Assembly: GCA_015680685.1 (NCBI GenBank)
Contig: MNCI01025132.1
Span: forward strand, 680,213-744,212
DNA from: Gnetum montanum
Lineage: Eukaryota; Streptophyta; Gnetopsida; Gnetales; Gnetaceae
Direction: 5' to 3'
Length of the DNA: 64,000 bases
How positions within the stretch are numbered: the stretch's first letter is position 1; every line of letters starts with the position of its first letter. Below the pieces are notes generated by a model. The model was given only the letters and a program-made list of their open reading frames with translations. It was not told the origin of the DNA and ran no database searches. Below, in pieces: positions 1-12,400 of the stretch. A program made the position numbers and the translations under genes.

Positions 1-718
1 CTAGACGATGAGTCCATCTCTGGATTAATGATATTATACTATGGCTTATAATTAAGCTTAGATGAATGACCTTCATGTTGCTATGATACCATGTGAAAAA
101 TTCAAGATCAGTTCAAGATAAGTCATTCACAAGAAACATAGAGGTATACAAGGAATATATTTTAATTGTATGTTAGGCATATTTAAAAGGTTGGTGTCGA
201 GTGCAATAATTAATTAATTGAAAATTTTTGTCAGTTCTCCCGTATCCTATTGCAAACACATCTATTCTATACACCCAGTATAGTATTGTCCAGTACGGCT
301 TGACGATAAACATTTACTACATTGAGTATGATGGAATTGGTTTCTTTATGGAAACATCATACGACAACACTGGCTTATGGAAATGAAATCCAACATTCCA
401 GAGATTAATTATGAAAATTTGATTGTTTTCTACCATGAATGTTATATTATTCTTTTCAAAAGGCCAGTAGAACACACGATGATGCGTGTGTTATTAGTAT
501 TTTTGTAACGAAAAATAGGAAATTGCACTCAGTTTTGAATTTTCAGATTAAAATTTGATATTTAGGAAATTGGTGTTCTGCTACATTGTTTCACCTTCAC
601 AAAATCCTCGAATACATGTCTAAATTTTGACATTACGGTTAGGCACAATACCCAGTTTTGATTTGGAGGCACAAATTAATCATTGAAATGACTTTTCTCG
701 TTTCATTGTTTAAATTAG
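1..718. other. Intron sequence upstream of first visible HEATR6 exon
   Basis: AT-rich sequence with no long open frame and no recognisable element. It ends in a pyrimidine-rich stretch and an AG at 717-718, which is the acceptor for the first visible HEATR6 exon, so it is most simply an intron of that gene. Confidence 0.6.
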
Positions 719-3700
719 GTTTTGGATGAATTTCTCCGAGGGGTGTCTGGATTTAAAGGAGCAGATGATTCTTTGGATGATGCACCTTCCCATGCTTTTC
801 AGTCACTGTTGCCGAGATCAACTAAAACATTCATATCTCCGTCTAGAAGTAGTAGTGAAAGTTCCAAATTGAACCAGAATTCTGCAGTTGGACTAATTTC
901 AGGTCACTCTGAATGGGCAGAAGCACTGGAGAGCCATATTCCTCTATCTCTTGGACATTTTGCATCCATGGTTAGTGTTTACTTATAATTTTAATCTCAT
1001 GCTTGTTTCTTTCAAGAGTTGTTGATCCAAATAATCCAATCTGGTAGTTTCTAATTGGAACTTAATACTGAAACTGTTTTTAATTATGGCAGTTTGTAAA
1101 AGGCAGCTTATTGAGAGTTATATAACAATTAATGTTCAAAGAATCATGGGTAATGGATGTGAGCTAAGTGATTAAAGTACTTTAGCTTTTGCCTTTAATC
1201 TTTCATCACCTTGACATTTGTTTGAAGCTAATGATACTGAACTTATTTCTTTAAACAATGCTTCAAAATTCTGCAACAAATAGCTGATTTGAAAAATAAA
1301 AGGCCAATTTTGCGCTTGAAAAATCTTTCCGCCTTGGTAATTTTTCAGCTGAGTCTTTTCAAAAAGTAATGAAATTGATTTTATTCAAAAGGTGATGTTG
1401 TTTTGCTAAGTTTTTTTTTTTTTGAGAAATGTTTGGGATTGTATTAAGGAAAATCACAATTTATGTACCCTCAAAATTACAAGAGGGTATAACACCCTCT
1501 AATTATGGCCAGTCCTTGGAGCCCCCAAAACACGGCCAACCCACAGCCAAAATTATCTGCTTGTTTGAAGTTTGGCGGATCACTTCGCACTGTAAACCCA
1601 TGCCCCAAATACCAAATAGCCTACCCCTTGTCAAACTAAACCCATAGTAGAACAATGAGAGAACATGAAAGGCGCCTAATGCCCAAGAAAGCCCCAACAC
1701 TTAGAGCCTCTTTGGAAGTCTGATGCACTCATAATGATGCACTCATAATCTATGCACTCTTGACAATGTATTGCCTAAAGAATCTCTTGATGCTTGTGTT
1801 AACAAAGGTTGTGGCCTTTTGGAAGTTTTTGAACTCTGCCTCCTTCTTGGCACCCTCTACCTTGTTCCCGTTTCCATCAAGGTGCAGCTTGGCCCTAGTG
1901 CGCTTGATGTGTTGATGCAGCACCAGCCAAGCTATATTACAGTTAATGTCCAACATAACATATGGACACTTGCCCTCTCGAAGCTAGATTCTTGCATTGT
2001 TCACATGTGCTCTATCTAGCTGCTTCTAAATATGCTTTGCCTCTATCCTTTCTTTTTCCTGGGTCTACCTGTCTACATGCTTCCGCTCCACTCTGCTACT
2101 CTTGCTGGAGCTCTGCCCTCATTTGCACTCATAGCTCATCGATGAGGATGACCCTAGTCAACTCTTCTTGCAGCATGCAGTAGCGCTACCTAGGTTGCCA
2201 CCTATTGGAAAGCCTCCTCGCGGGCTTTCCACTAGCCTCTTGTATGGCCCTTTTTTCCACCCTAGTGCACTCTGCGGCCTCCTCGACTGCCTTCTGGAGC
2301 TCCTCCTAACAACACTACTAGATTTCCTTGTGTAGCACCTTAGTACAAGGCAACCCTACTACCAACACTCCTTCGTAGGGTGAGTTGCCTCCTGCACCGC
2401 CTCTAGCACTTGCATAGGGTTCGACCTTTGCATCGCCCTCGAACTTGACACCAACCTCGAACCCCCGCACCTAGCCTTCCTTCTAGAATAAACGAAGCAT
2501 TGCGTAGGTTGTGGCTCCGGTGGGATCCCAAGTGTTGTAGCCCTCCATAAAGCCAAAATAAGTCCTAAATGATGTCCTCAGCATTGCCTTTGAAGCTCCA
2601 CAAGGAAAGACCTCGATAGGTTAACAACATCTCATAATAGCAAAATGTACTCCTAGCAATTTTGATGCATTGTCGGAATGCAACAGAAACCAATCGATTA
2701 GCATCGCCGCATCTTGCCATAGCTGTGGTAAGGTTGACTTCGACACATGCCCACTTCTTGTTTTGGGCATAGCCCTCTTGAAAAAGCCTTTTGCATCTTC
2801 CAAGCTTCGCATATTTAGGAGAATTGCTTCACCCACTGTTGAGATCCCCTGTGACTCCACTAGAGATGTCTCAGTAAGCTCGATCCTAATGCCCCGAAAC
2901 ATCGTGGAATCCTTGGTCCAGTTTGTGAAGAAAGCACCATCGGCCAAATCAGGATCCCCTTCCAACTTGGGGAGGATTTCTGTCCAAACCACATGCTCAA
3001 CCAGCTCCTAGAGCATGAGACTTGCCTGAAAGGCCACACAAGAAGGTTCAAAGTTAGGCATTGTACCCATTACTACTAAAGCTTCTGGTCACAATCTAAC
3101 ACCAGTAGTTGCTACTTGGGCAGGCAAAGGAGGATGTTGGGCCTAGAAGATGCAATTGTTCCTTGTTTTCCACAAGGACCAAAGCACCACAACCGCTTTT
3201 GAATCTCCGTCTAGATTAATGGGCTGTGCTATAGCAGCTACTTGCCAAGTGTCTATGGCAAACCAACATTGATGCATGAAATGATTTAATGTCTCAAGTT
3301 CATTCCAACATAAAGGGCAAATATGATAAACATTTAATCCTTGTGACTTGAGAAGAGCCCGCACTAGGAGAGTGGCATGCCTAATCAACCAAATGAATGT
3401 CTATCACGGTTGCTAGCAAACCAAAAAATGAAGAGCATCAAGTCCTCCAAAAGGCTACAAATCTTGACATCCTTCAAACCCCACATCATACTCACCCACT
3501 TCTTAACAAGGTCTAGTTGCGTCTTGGTGCCATTGGAGATGAACTTACTGATCAAACTCAGTTCCATTGTATATACCCCATTGCACGGAGTGTAGCGGAC
3601 CTGTAACTGCATGGTGACCTTCTTCCTGGAACAGGCCTCTATACCTTGGTCTCCTAGTCTCCAACTCATCTTGTCGTTTCCTAGCATCAAGCTTCCCCCC

Positions 3701-6700
3701 TCCCCCTTAGCTGCCTGCTCTCCCACTTTCCTCCTAGGTGTTTCGACCCTAATTCCCATCCCACCGACAATTGCCCCACTTGTGACCACCGCCACGGTGT
3801 TTACCTCCCCTCCCGCTCCCTTGTCCATACATGCTCCCTTTAGAAGAAATATGATGAATACTTTAGTATTGTATCAATATTAATACATTTTGATTAATAC
3901 TTTGAGAACTTTTGCATGTAAAAAACTACTATAAGTTATTTGAACAAAATGTTGCATTGAAATGTTCAATGTAGGACTAGCGCTTGATTATATGATAATT
4001 TGTGGTGTTTGTTGCTGTCATCGGCAGCTCGCATCATTACTTATCGTGGGTTCATCCTAACTTCTCATAAAATTTTCTGCTATTGCTTTCAATGGCAAAG
4101 TAATTTAATTGGTGGATCTTTGGCTTATTGGGTTTAAGCAATGGAAGTAACAACAATGTGGGTTTTTGTGGATCTAAGCCATGGTATTGAGTGCGTCATA
4201 AGTTTTAGTAGTCAATGTTAAGCTAGGGCATGGAATAATAAGAAAAAATTGCATTACAGGTACAACGTTAGATTTCAACAACAATTTTTAACAATTGAAA
4301 ATTTTAAATTAGAATAATTTTTTCAAAATAAAAAACCTTGTAGATGGTAAATAAAACCAATGTGGCAAAAGTAGTTTTATCAAAACAGGTTCTTTAGTCT
4401 TCAAAATTAAATACTGATCATGGATGGTGTTGCTTTTTATCAAAATTTGAAGAAATCTTGCATGTCATGAAGACAAAGTACGCAGCTATATTTGTTTGAT
4501 TTTGGTCATATGATGTTTCATGTTATGCAGCGAGTAACATGGATAAGAGCTTGAATTGTTGCATTGTTGTTCTAAGAAAATCAAATAACCTTAGGATATT
4601 TTCATGAACTCATGTATCTGAATAGAATAGGAATTTAACTAACCTAACAATGGCAAATGCTCTTTGATTTTGGATGTTTCGCTGATGGAAATCAAATATT
4701 CAGAAAGAAGATTTTAGTCACAGTAGTATTTGAAAATGTACTTGGGTTTAGATTTTTGCTTGAATCTTGACATTTGGGATGAATGAATTTTCAAGAAAAT
4801 CATAGAACCCTTTGGTATATATCTATGGTGTGACAGGTCGTTGAAAAAAAAAAAGCTGGAACCCGATTCTATTGTTGCCGGTGCACAATTCCTCAAAAAA
4901 CCACCCCATTAGGATTTTTGCTAAAAATACATTGGCATGCAATTGGTATCGCTGACATAGTAACAATTGAAACACTAATCAAAATAACTGGGCCAATAAG
5001 ACAAAGTGACGTAGGGAAAATGATAGTTCGCAATGAGATTAATAAAAAGTAGCCAAAACACAGTACAAGAAAGCAAATAATCAAGAAAACAAGTAGTGAC
5101 ATGTCTGTGCATTGCTGTTTCCCAAGTTTGTAGATATTGGAATAAAGAACTGCTAAGCAGGAACTGTGGAAGAAAATTGTAGATCAGATTGTCTTGGACA
5201 TAAATTTTATTTAAGCTCTCATAGAGATTTTGGATGCCATGTTTTACAAATTTTTAGATGATTGGTATTCAATGCTTAAAGAATGTTATAATATTGCTTA
5301 ATTCTTAATGGAAAAGCGCAAGAAAAATTTTATAGCAGCAATGGGTTAAGACAAGGCGATCCTATATTTCTTTTTGTTTTTATTATGGAGGATGAGGCTC
5401 TACAATGTTTGGTTAAAGAGAAAACTAATAAAGGAGATGTTAAAGGAGTCACAGTAGATTATGGTATGCCTGATTTTACAATTGTTTGATGACACTTTTA
5501 TCCTCCTAGAAGCTGAAAATGATGCCTTTGGAATGTTAAATAGGTCTTGGATAATTGTTTTTTTAAAGTTTCAGGATTAAAAGTTAATTTTGATAAAAAG
5601 CACTTTATTTTCTGAGATTAACAAGCAGAATATTTCAAATGTTTTAAAATGTGAGTGGGCTATTCTTCAAAGCAACTGTTTGGACATACCTTAATTTCTG
5701 GGACCAAATAAATTAAAATTATGGACTAGGATTCTAGAAACGATGCTTCATAGATTAACTGGTTGATGAGGAAAACTTTCGATCATGATTGGATGACTGT
5801 AATTAATTTGTTGTTTTTTTCAATCTATACCACGATACTTAAAGCCGTGTCATTGGACCTCACATGAGGTGGTAAATAGACCTGAAAAATTATAATTGGA
5901 TTTTCTTTTGCAAGCTTTAGAAGGCAGTGAAAGAAATCATCCATTGGATAATGATATAGTTTGTCAACCATGGAAACAAGGTGGACATGAACTTAAAAAG
6001 TTATATTATTTGAATATGGCTCTTGTGGACAAGTTATCTTGGAGAATCATAAAGGGAGTTGTCATATAGGTTAAAGCGATGGAGGCTAACTATTTGAATC
6101 AGACAGAAAATTTTCTGGAAGGATTGCATATTAATGGCACTTCTGTAATATTGCTGGACTTGAAAAAGTATATGCATGAATGAAAAACCACTGCATGAAA
6201 TCTGAAGATGGTGAAGCTTGGTTATGAGAAAACATTCATACAATGTTGTAGAGACTACTTTATGCATCAGGATTAATCCTTCAAAGTTCATATTTTTTTT
6301 TTGAATAGGTATGAAAAGGAAAATTTGTTAAAACGCAGATAAATGGTGAAAAATAAGAATGCTTGTTTTGACCAAGTACTAACTGACCAAAGAGGGCCCT
6401 TCTTGGTCATGGTAAATAAATTTTTTTGGTTATAACATCAAGTGGGACCTTCCAGATTATGGTGAATAATTTTTTTTGGTCATAATGCCAAAGAGGGAGT
6501 TTTCTGATCATAATATAGAATTTTTTTGTGTTATAACACCAAGGGAGAGCTTCCTGGTTATTCATAATACGATAGAGGAGGTCAGGGGGAGCTGTCTGGT
6601 CACATAAAGATTTGATTTTTTATAAATGACATTTTGATTTCACCTGTGGTGAAGTGTGGAGTACTCTAGTAGAGTGGTAACATGAATTGATTGAAGTACA

Positions 6701-9456
6701 TAAAAAATTTTCCACAAGAATTGCAGGATATTTAGGAATGTATGTGTAACATCCTGATCAAAGGGAGCAAGAGCTAACACCCAAAGCTCCACAAAAAATG
6801 CTGGCTGAAAATGCATGGATGAATTTTTTTTCTTAAACAGAAAAATAGTCCAGCATTGACAACAACCATTTCAGCATAAACAATATATTTTACAATATAC
6901 GCAGTGGCCCAAAGATCTAGCAGAAAGAGAATGCCAATATGACCATTGACATCTCTCAATATACAATATGCATCCACAGTGCAATATAAATATCTAAATA
7001 ATTAAACTTGGCAGTGTATCCATAGCCTTCTAGATCAGCTACAAGCAAACTGACTCAGCCAAATCACCTTAGCAATCATAAGTTATGCACAACAAAACAT
7101 AATCAGTCATTCAGAGAGTATGTAGTAATCATAAAACAAATAAATTTCAATAGCAGAAAACTACAGTAGCCATGTTGTTTTCTTTCCTATAAAAATGATG
7201 CAAAAGCTTGAAATTCCTATACGAGATACACATGAGCCAAAAGCTGAAGATCTATTATGGAATGTTATATTCCAACTCTTTCAACATTGTTTGCATCTCA
7301 GATTTTCTGATTGACAGGATACAAGTTTCTCTCATGAAATAAATGTTTCTAATATTCTTGCATTGAAATAATAGTAAAAACAAACAATTGCAGGCTTTCA
7401 AAACAGAGATCAATATAATCTAACTTACACAAAATGGTATATTCAGATTTTAGTTTCCACCAATACTGATTTTCTGAAATAAAAGATGATTATAAAAAGA
7501 AAGTATCTGCTGTAAAAGTCTTATACAACATTCCTCTGATACGGTGCACAAATCTGATCTTCTTTTAATTACTGATCAGTTTTTCTTGGATAACAACAAA
7601 AATATCTCTAAGTACAGTTCATCAGGTAATTGCCCAGTTAAATGGTTGACTACAAGAAACATAAGAAACAATAATTTCAAACCCATTCAATGATGCAATA
7701 ACATCTTACTTATCCTTTTAACAACATTCACAATCCCAAATCATTTCACATATAAGGCAAATATGCATCAAAGTGAAAATCATACTAAATCACCACTAGG
7801 AATCCAAATCCAGATCGAAATGATCTTGAAATCAGTAATGCAACCACACCTCCAACTAGCAGCTTTAGGTCATAAAGGGAAACAGACAAACTTCATTTAC
7901 AACCATGCCAAGCTAAATAAAAACTTAATCATTACTGATATAATAATTTTCTATACATTTGGTTATGGGACTGTTCTTATCAGACATTTTGTATAATGCA
8001 ATAGCTATTCTATCTTAATAGAAAAATATGGAAAATTGCTCAGATCACAATAATCTAGTTTCCAAAAATCTACAACCAATAAATCAGGAAAATTGTATCA
8101 TAAAATTATGTAGCTAGAAGAAAACATTTAAATTAGATTTTTGTTTACTAGCTCTCCTGCTTAATAAATTGTAGAAAGATGTCAGAATTGAGAAGGTTTT
8201 AGTATAGGTTTAAGAATTCCACAAGTTGGTGAATCATAAAACAAAAAATTTCAAGATCAGTTCCATGAAAATAAATTCAAGGCTAAACCTGAAAAATCAT
8301 CAGAATGCCAATATTAGGAGTTCACTTTTAAGACTTCCAAAATCAATATGGGACCAGGATGCTCTTGCGTTTTGCCAGTGGTACCAATCCTCATTTCAGG
8401 GATCCTTGGCCATTGTTGGCAAATTTTATGTCAAATTGCCTTAGATCTTTATGGGTGTTCCCAAGTTCATCTAGAAACAACTCTCATCTAAGTCATTTAG
8501 GCCCAAGAGTGCAAGGATGGGTGTAGAGATCCACAAAAACAATGATTCAACAATCCAAAATCTTATAAATAAAAATCAGATTTGTTAAGCATTCAAGATG
8601 GTAAAAGAATTCTGAAAATAAAATCATATTTCAGCCACAAGTAAAACAAGGGAGGAACTGTGTATCCACCTTGTTCAGTCTTCAAAACCTCATTGAATGA
8701 CCCCTTTTTAGTTTACTTGTGTATTGTTGAAGATGTGATCTTAGTGTTTTTGTTGCTGCAATCCTCCTTTTTTGTCCTTCCCTCTCCCCTCTCTACTTAG
8801 CCATTTTTGTTCACTTAGGTTTGATTTTGGTTTCGGTTTCTTTAATGTAACTGAATCTTTATTGAAGTTGCTTTTTTTTTTTTTTTTAATCTTTTGTGCT
8901 GTTGCATTAAAAGAAGAAGAAAAAAAAAAGAACAGATCCAAAATCATGTCTCACGTTCAAACTTCCCTAAATGTACCCTATAAACAAATAAAATGAATAT
9001 CTATTCCTTCCAAGATGATAAAATATACACTTATAATTTCCCTTTTCTTCTCTTTAACTAAGCAAAGAGGCTCTAGCACTTATTCCACTAGAATTCTATC
9101 ATAAAATAAAACCATAGGGTAGAATGGATAAGAGTTCATGTGCAAGAGGAAAGCATAATATCAGAATATCAAACTAAGGAAATACCTTCTCCTTCAAGCA
9201 CTCAGTGTTGCAACTAGTGTTGCATTGTCCTATGAGCACTGAAATGTCATCATACAACCTTTATACAACTATTAATAGAGGGGATTTTAGTTTTGATTTA
9301 ATCAATTTTTTTCTGCAAAAGATCATTTAAGAAAGTAATGCAGTTATTACTGATTCATAGGTCAGGTTCATCTCCCCTTTTATTTGCCTTTACATACTGC
9401 AAAATCATAAAATAGCAATGAACCATACATATTATCAAGTTTTTTTTTTTGGGATT

Positions 9457-9487
<31 letters not shown>

Positions 9488-12400
9488 GGTGGAAGNACTT
9501 CCCTGGTTTTCAGTTCTAGGGGGGATTTTTGCAGATGTTGGAGTGTGAGGTCTCCCATGTGGGCCACAGCTAGTGACCCCAATTTGTTCTTTCTCTTGTA
9601 TTTTACTTTCTAGTAATATAATCCTGAACATTCTCTCTCTCTCCCAAAAAAAAAAAAAAGGATTGCTCAATACTTAGCAATCACACAGCAGCACCTAGAG
9701 ATAATGGATGCCAACTTTTATAGACATACAACAATGCATGTACATGAGATACCCCCACTGATCCGCAAGGAAAGAGAGAGAGAGAGAGAATTCACAAAGA
9801 AACATTGTAATCAGTTTCAGAAGTCATTCTAATGCACATAGGTCATGCAACACATGAATAATCAGAACGTAGTTGCAAGCTTACAAACAATGTAACATTC
9901 CTTTCATTCATTGCAGTAATAGATGTTGAATTAGCAAACACTACAGACTTGGTTCATGCATCCATAGTACATATCAGCACATCAGCACAACTCAGATTTA
10001 ATCACAACGAAGCATCATAGGCCAATGCATATTAGAGGTGTCATTCAACACACAAGTTATGAACATATTAACAATACTCAAATTCATCATAATTATGGAA
10101 TCATAGATAGATAAGCAAGTTACCATCAAATTATACAAATCATCAAGCTCATCATTAATACTTAAATCCATCAACACAAGCACATCAATAGCACAAGTAC
10201 ATCAATAAAGCTTAAACCCATCAACCCAAGCACATCAACAATACTTAAATTTATCAACATAAGCACATTAATAGTACTTAAATTTATCACCATCATCAAA
10301 TCATAGATAAATCACTAGATCAACACCGAATCAACACCCAAATCCATCACCATCATCAGATCATAGATAACTTTACAAATCAATACCAAACCATACAAAT
10401 CACAAAGTGCATGGTTAACACTACTTAGGTCCATCATAATTATAAAATTGTAGGTAAATCCACTAATCAAAACCAAACTATATGCATCGTCATAACAAAG
10501 CACACTCACAATCACAACCCCAAACATCAATACATAAATCTAATGAAAAGTAGGTCATTACAGTATGGTAAATGCTTGATGACATGAAATAAAACTAGGA
10601 TTGATATTCTTTTTTTCCTTCAATGACCATCATGTGCTTCAGAGGAAATTAATGGTTTCAGGCTATGTAGTATCAGATATATTTGTTACCATTACAGTAG
10701 TGAGATAATTTCTTCTTGTCTGTTCATTAAAATGACACTAGGATGAGTTGACTATTTTGGGATAGCAGTCGCAATACATTTATGATGTACTATTGCTCAC
10801 TGTGTCGTTTGAGAATTGGCTTTTCATTATGTACCACTGTTTTTCTTTATACGCTCTTATCTATGTCAAGTAGCATTCCAGAGGGCCGCCGCACCCAGTA
10901 ACCATAGGGCATTGGCGTCAATTCTTAAGATTAACTTTGCTTGACATTCATTATATTCCATTCAGTTGCTTTCTCGTGTTTCAAATACGTGGCAAAATTT
11001 TTATATGCCACTATAAGTAGGCAATGAGAAATAATGAAAATAGTTTTTTGAAGATGTGAGTTGGATCCGAATTACTCTCTTTTACTAATCTGAATGTTGA
11101 AACGTGACTTCCAGTAGAAATGATTTCTCTAATGAGAGTATAATGGAATATTTAAATGGTTTTGTTCACTTTTTTAGGTTCGAGCAGCAGCACTGACTTG
11201 TTTTGCTGGTTCCAGCTCTTCAGTATTTTTCTCTCTTCCTAAGAAGAAACAAGATTTTATAATATCTTCTATTGTAAGTTCTTGTGAAAATTAGCTATTT
11301 GAAAATGGCCACATTGTAAGAATGTGTTCTTGAGCTTAATGTTGTCATTATGCGAAGGTAACAGCAGCATCCAAAGATGAGGTTCCTTCAGTTAGATCAG
11401 CTGCTTGCCGAGCAATAGGCGTCATATCAGGGTTCCAACAAATCTTTCCAAGGTTTTTATGTTTTACATGAATCAAGTGGTTCAAAGAAATTTTTTAAAT
11501 TTACTGATAATTTTTTTCTTGCAATTGTTCACTGTTTTTTCTAAATGAATATTACCAGCCAATCCTGTTTGTCTTCTTGAATTATTTTAAACATTAGTTT
11601 TTTGCTGGCAGTAGTGTACTTGAGAAGTTCGTGAATGTTATTTTATGGGAGTGCCATGATACTTCCTTGTCAGTAAGTTCCCAGCTTTTCATGTTTTTAA
11701 CCATTATAACCTGGATATGTTATGTTTTCTCTAATGTTAATATTCTGTTTTATTAAAGGTACGAATAACAGCTTCTTGGGCATTAGCAAATATTTGTGAT
11801 TCTTTTCGACACAAATCTAGCAGTAATGCAAAAATGGGTATGTGTTCAATAACTGCAAAGCCATACATTTACAAAATTACATCTGTAAAGAAACCATAAT
11901 TAATTTAAACAGTTTTATATTTACATTTTTATTTGCTTTATGTTTTTACACTTATTCTGTTTTTCCCTTAGATTTCATGGTGGATAAATCCATTGTAGTA
12001 TCGTTGATGGAGTGTGCATTGCAACTTTCCAAAGACGGTGATAAGGTTCGAATAAGTGGTTTTTCTCTGTTTTTGGCTATTAGGAGTTTTAGATTCTGTA
12101 GATAGATGAACTTATATTGTATGGGTACATTGGTATTGGTTGGATTAATGGATTGTGATATGCTGAAATGTATATTGTTTAGGATCTCTATAGCCAACCT
12201 CTAAAATATTACTGCAATTATGTTTTTCAAATTCTAAAAACTTACATTCATAATAATGGCGGGTTGATTATAATGCCTACGATACCTCCTATCTTTATCA
12301 ATATCGGCATCTTAACTTTTCAAGCCATGGTAAGCATTAGTTATCTTTTGATTTTCAATAAAAGCCAATAAAATCTTAATTCAGTAAAGAAATTAAATTC

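Larger units (their letters stand above)
1411..3850 (-). mobile_element. LINE (L1-type) copy 1, 5'-truncated, antisense to HEATR6
   Basis: A poly(T) run at about 1411-1424 is the poly(A) tail of a minus-strand insertion. Reading leftwards from about 3850 one meets a degraded stretch, a zf-RVT zinc-finger segment (3388-3143), the family's extra C-terminal modules (about 3010-1750) and a 3' UTR. The modules match copy 2 (24.8-30 kb) and copy 3 (13.7-19.3 kb). Endonuclease and catalytic reverse transcriptase are absent, so this is a 5'-truncated copy, the usual outcome of target-primed reverse transcription. The 5' limit is approximate and I found no convincing target duplication. Confidence 0.75.

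Noticed and set aside
3377-3883. Plus-strand open frames of 72-90 codons over LINE copy 1
   Set aside because: They are opposite-strand shadows of the LINE coding sequence and have no family signature.
8741-8996. Overlapping Phe-rich and Lys-rich open frames
   Set aside because: Translations of T- and A-runs; no conserved motif on either strand.
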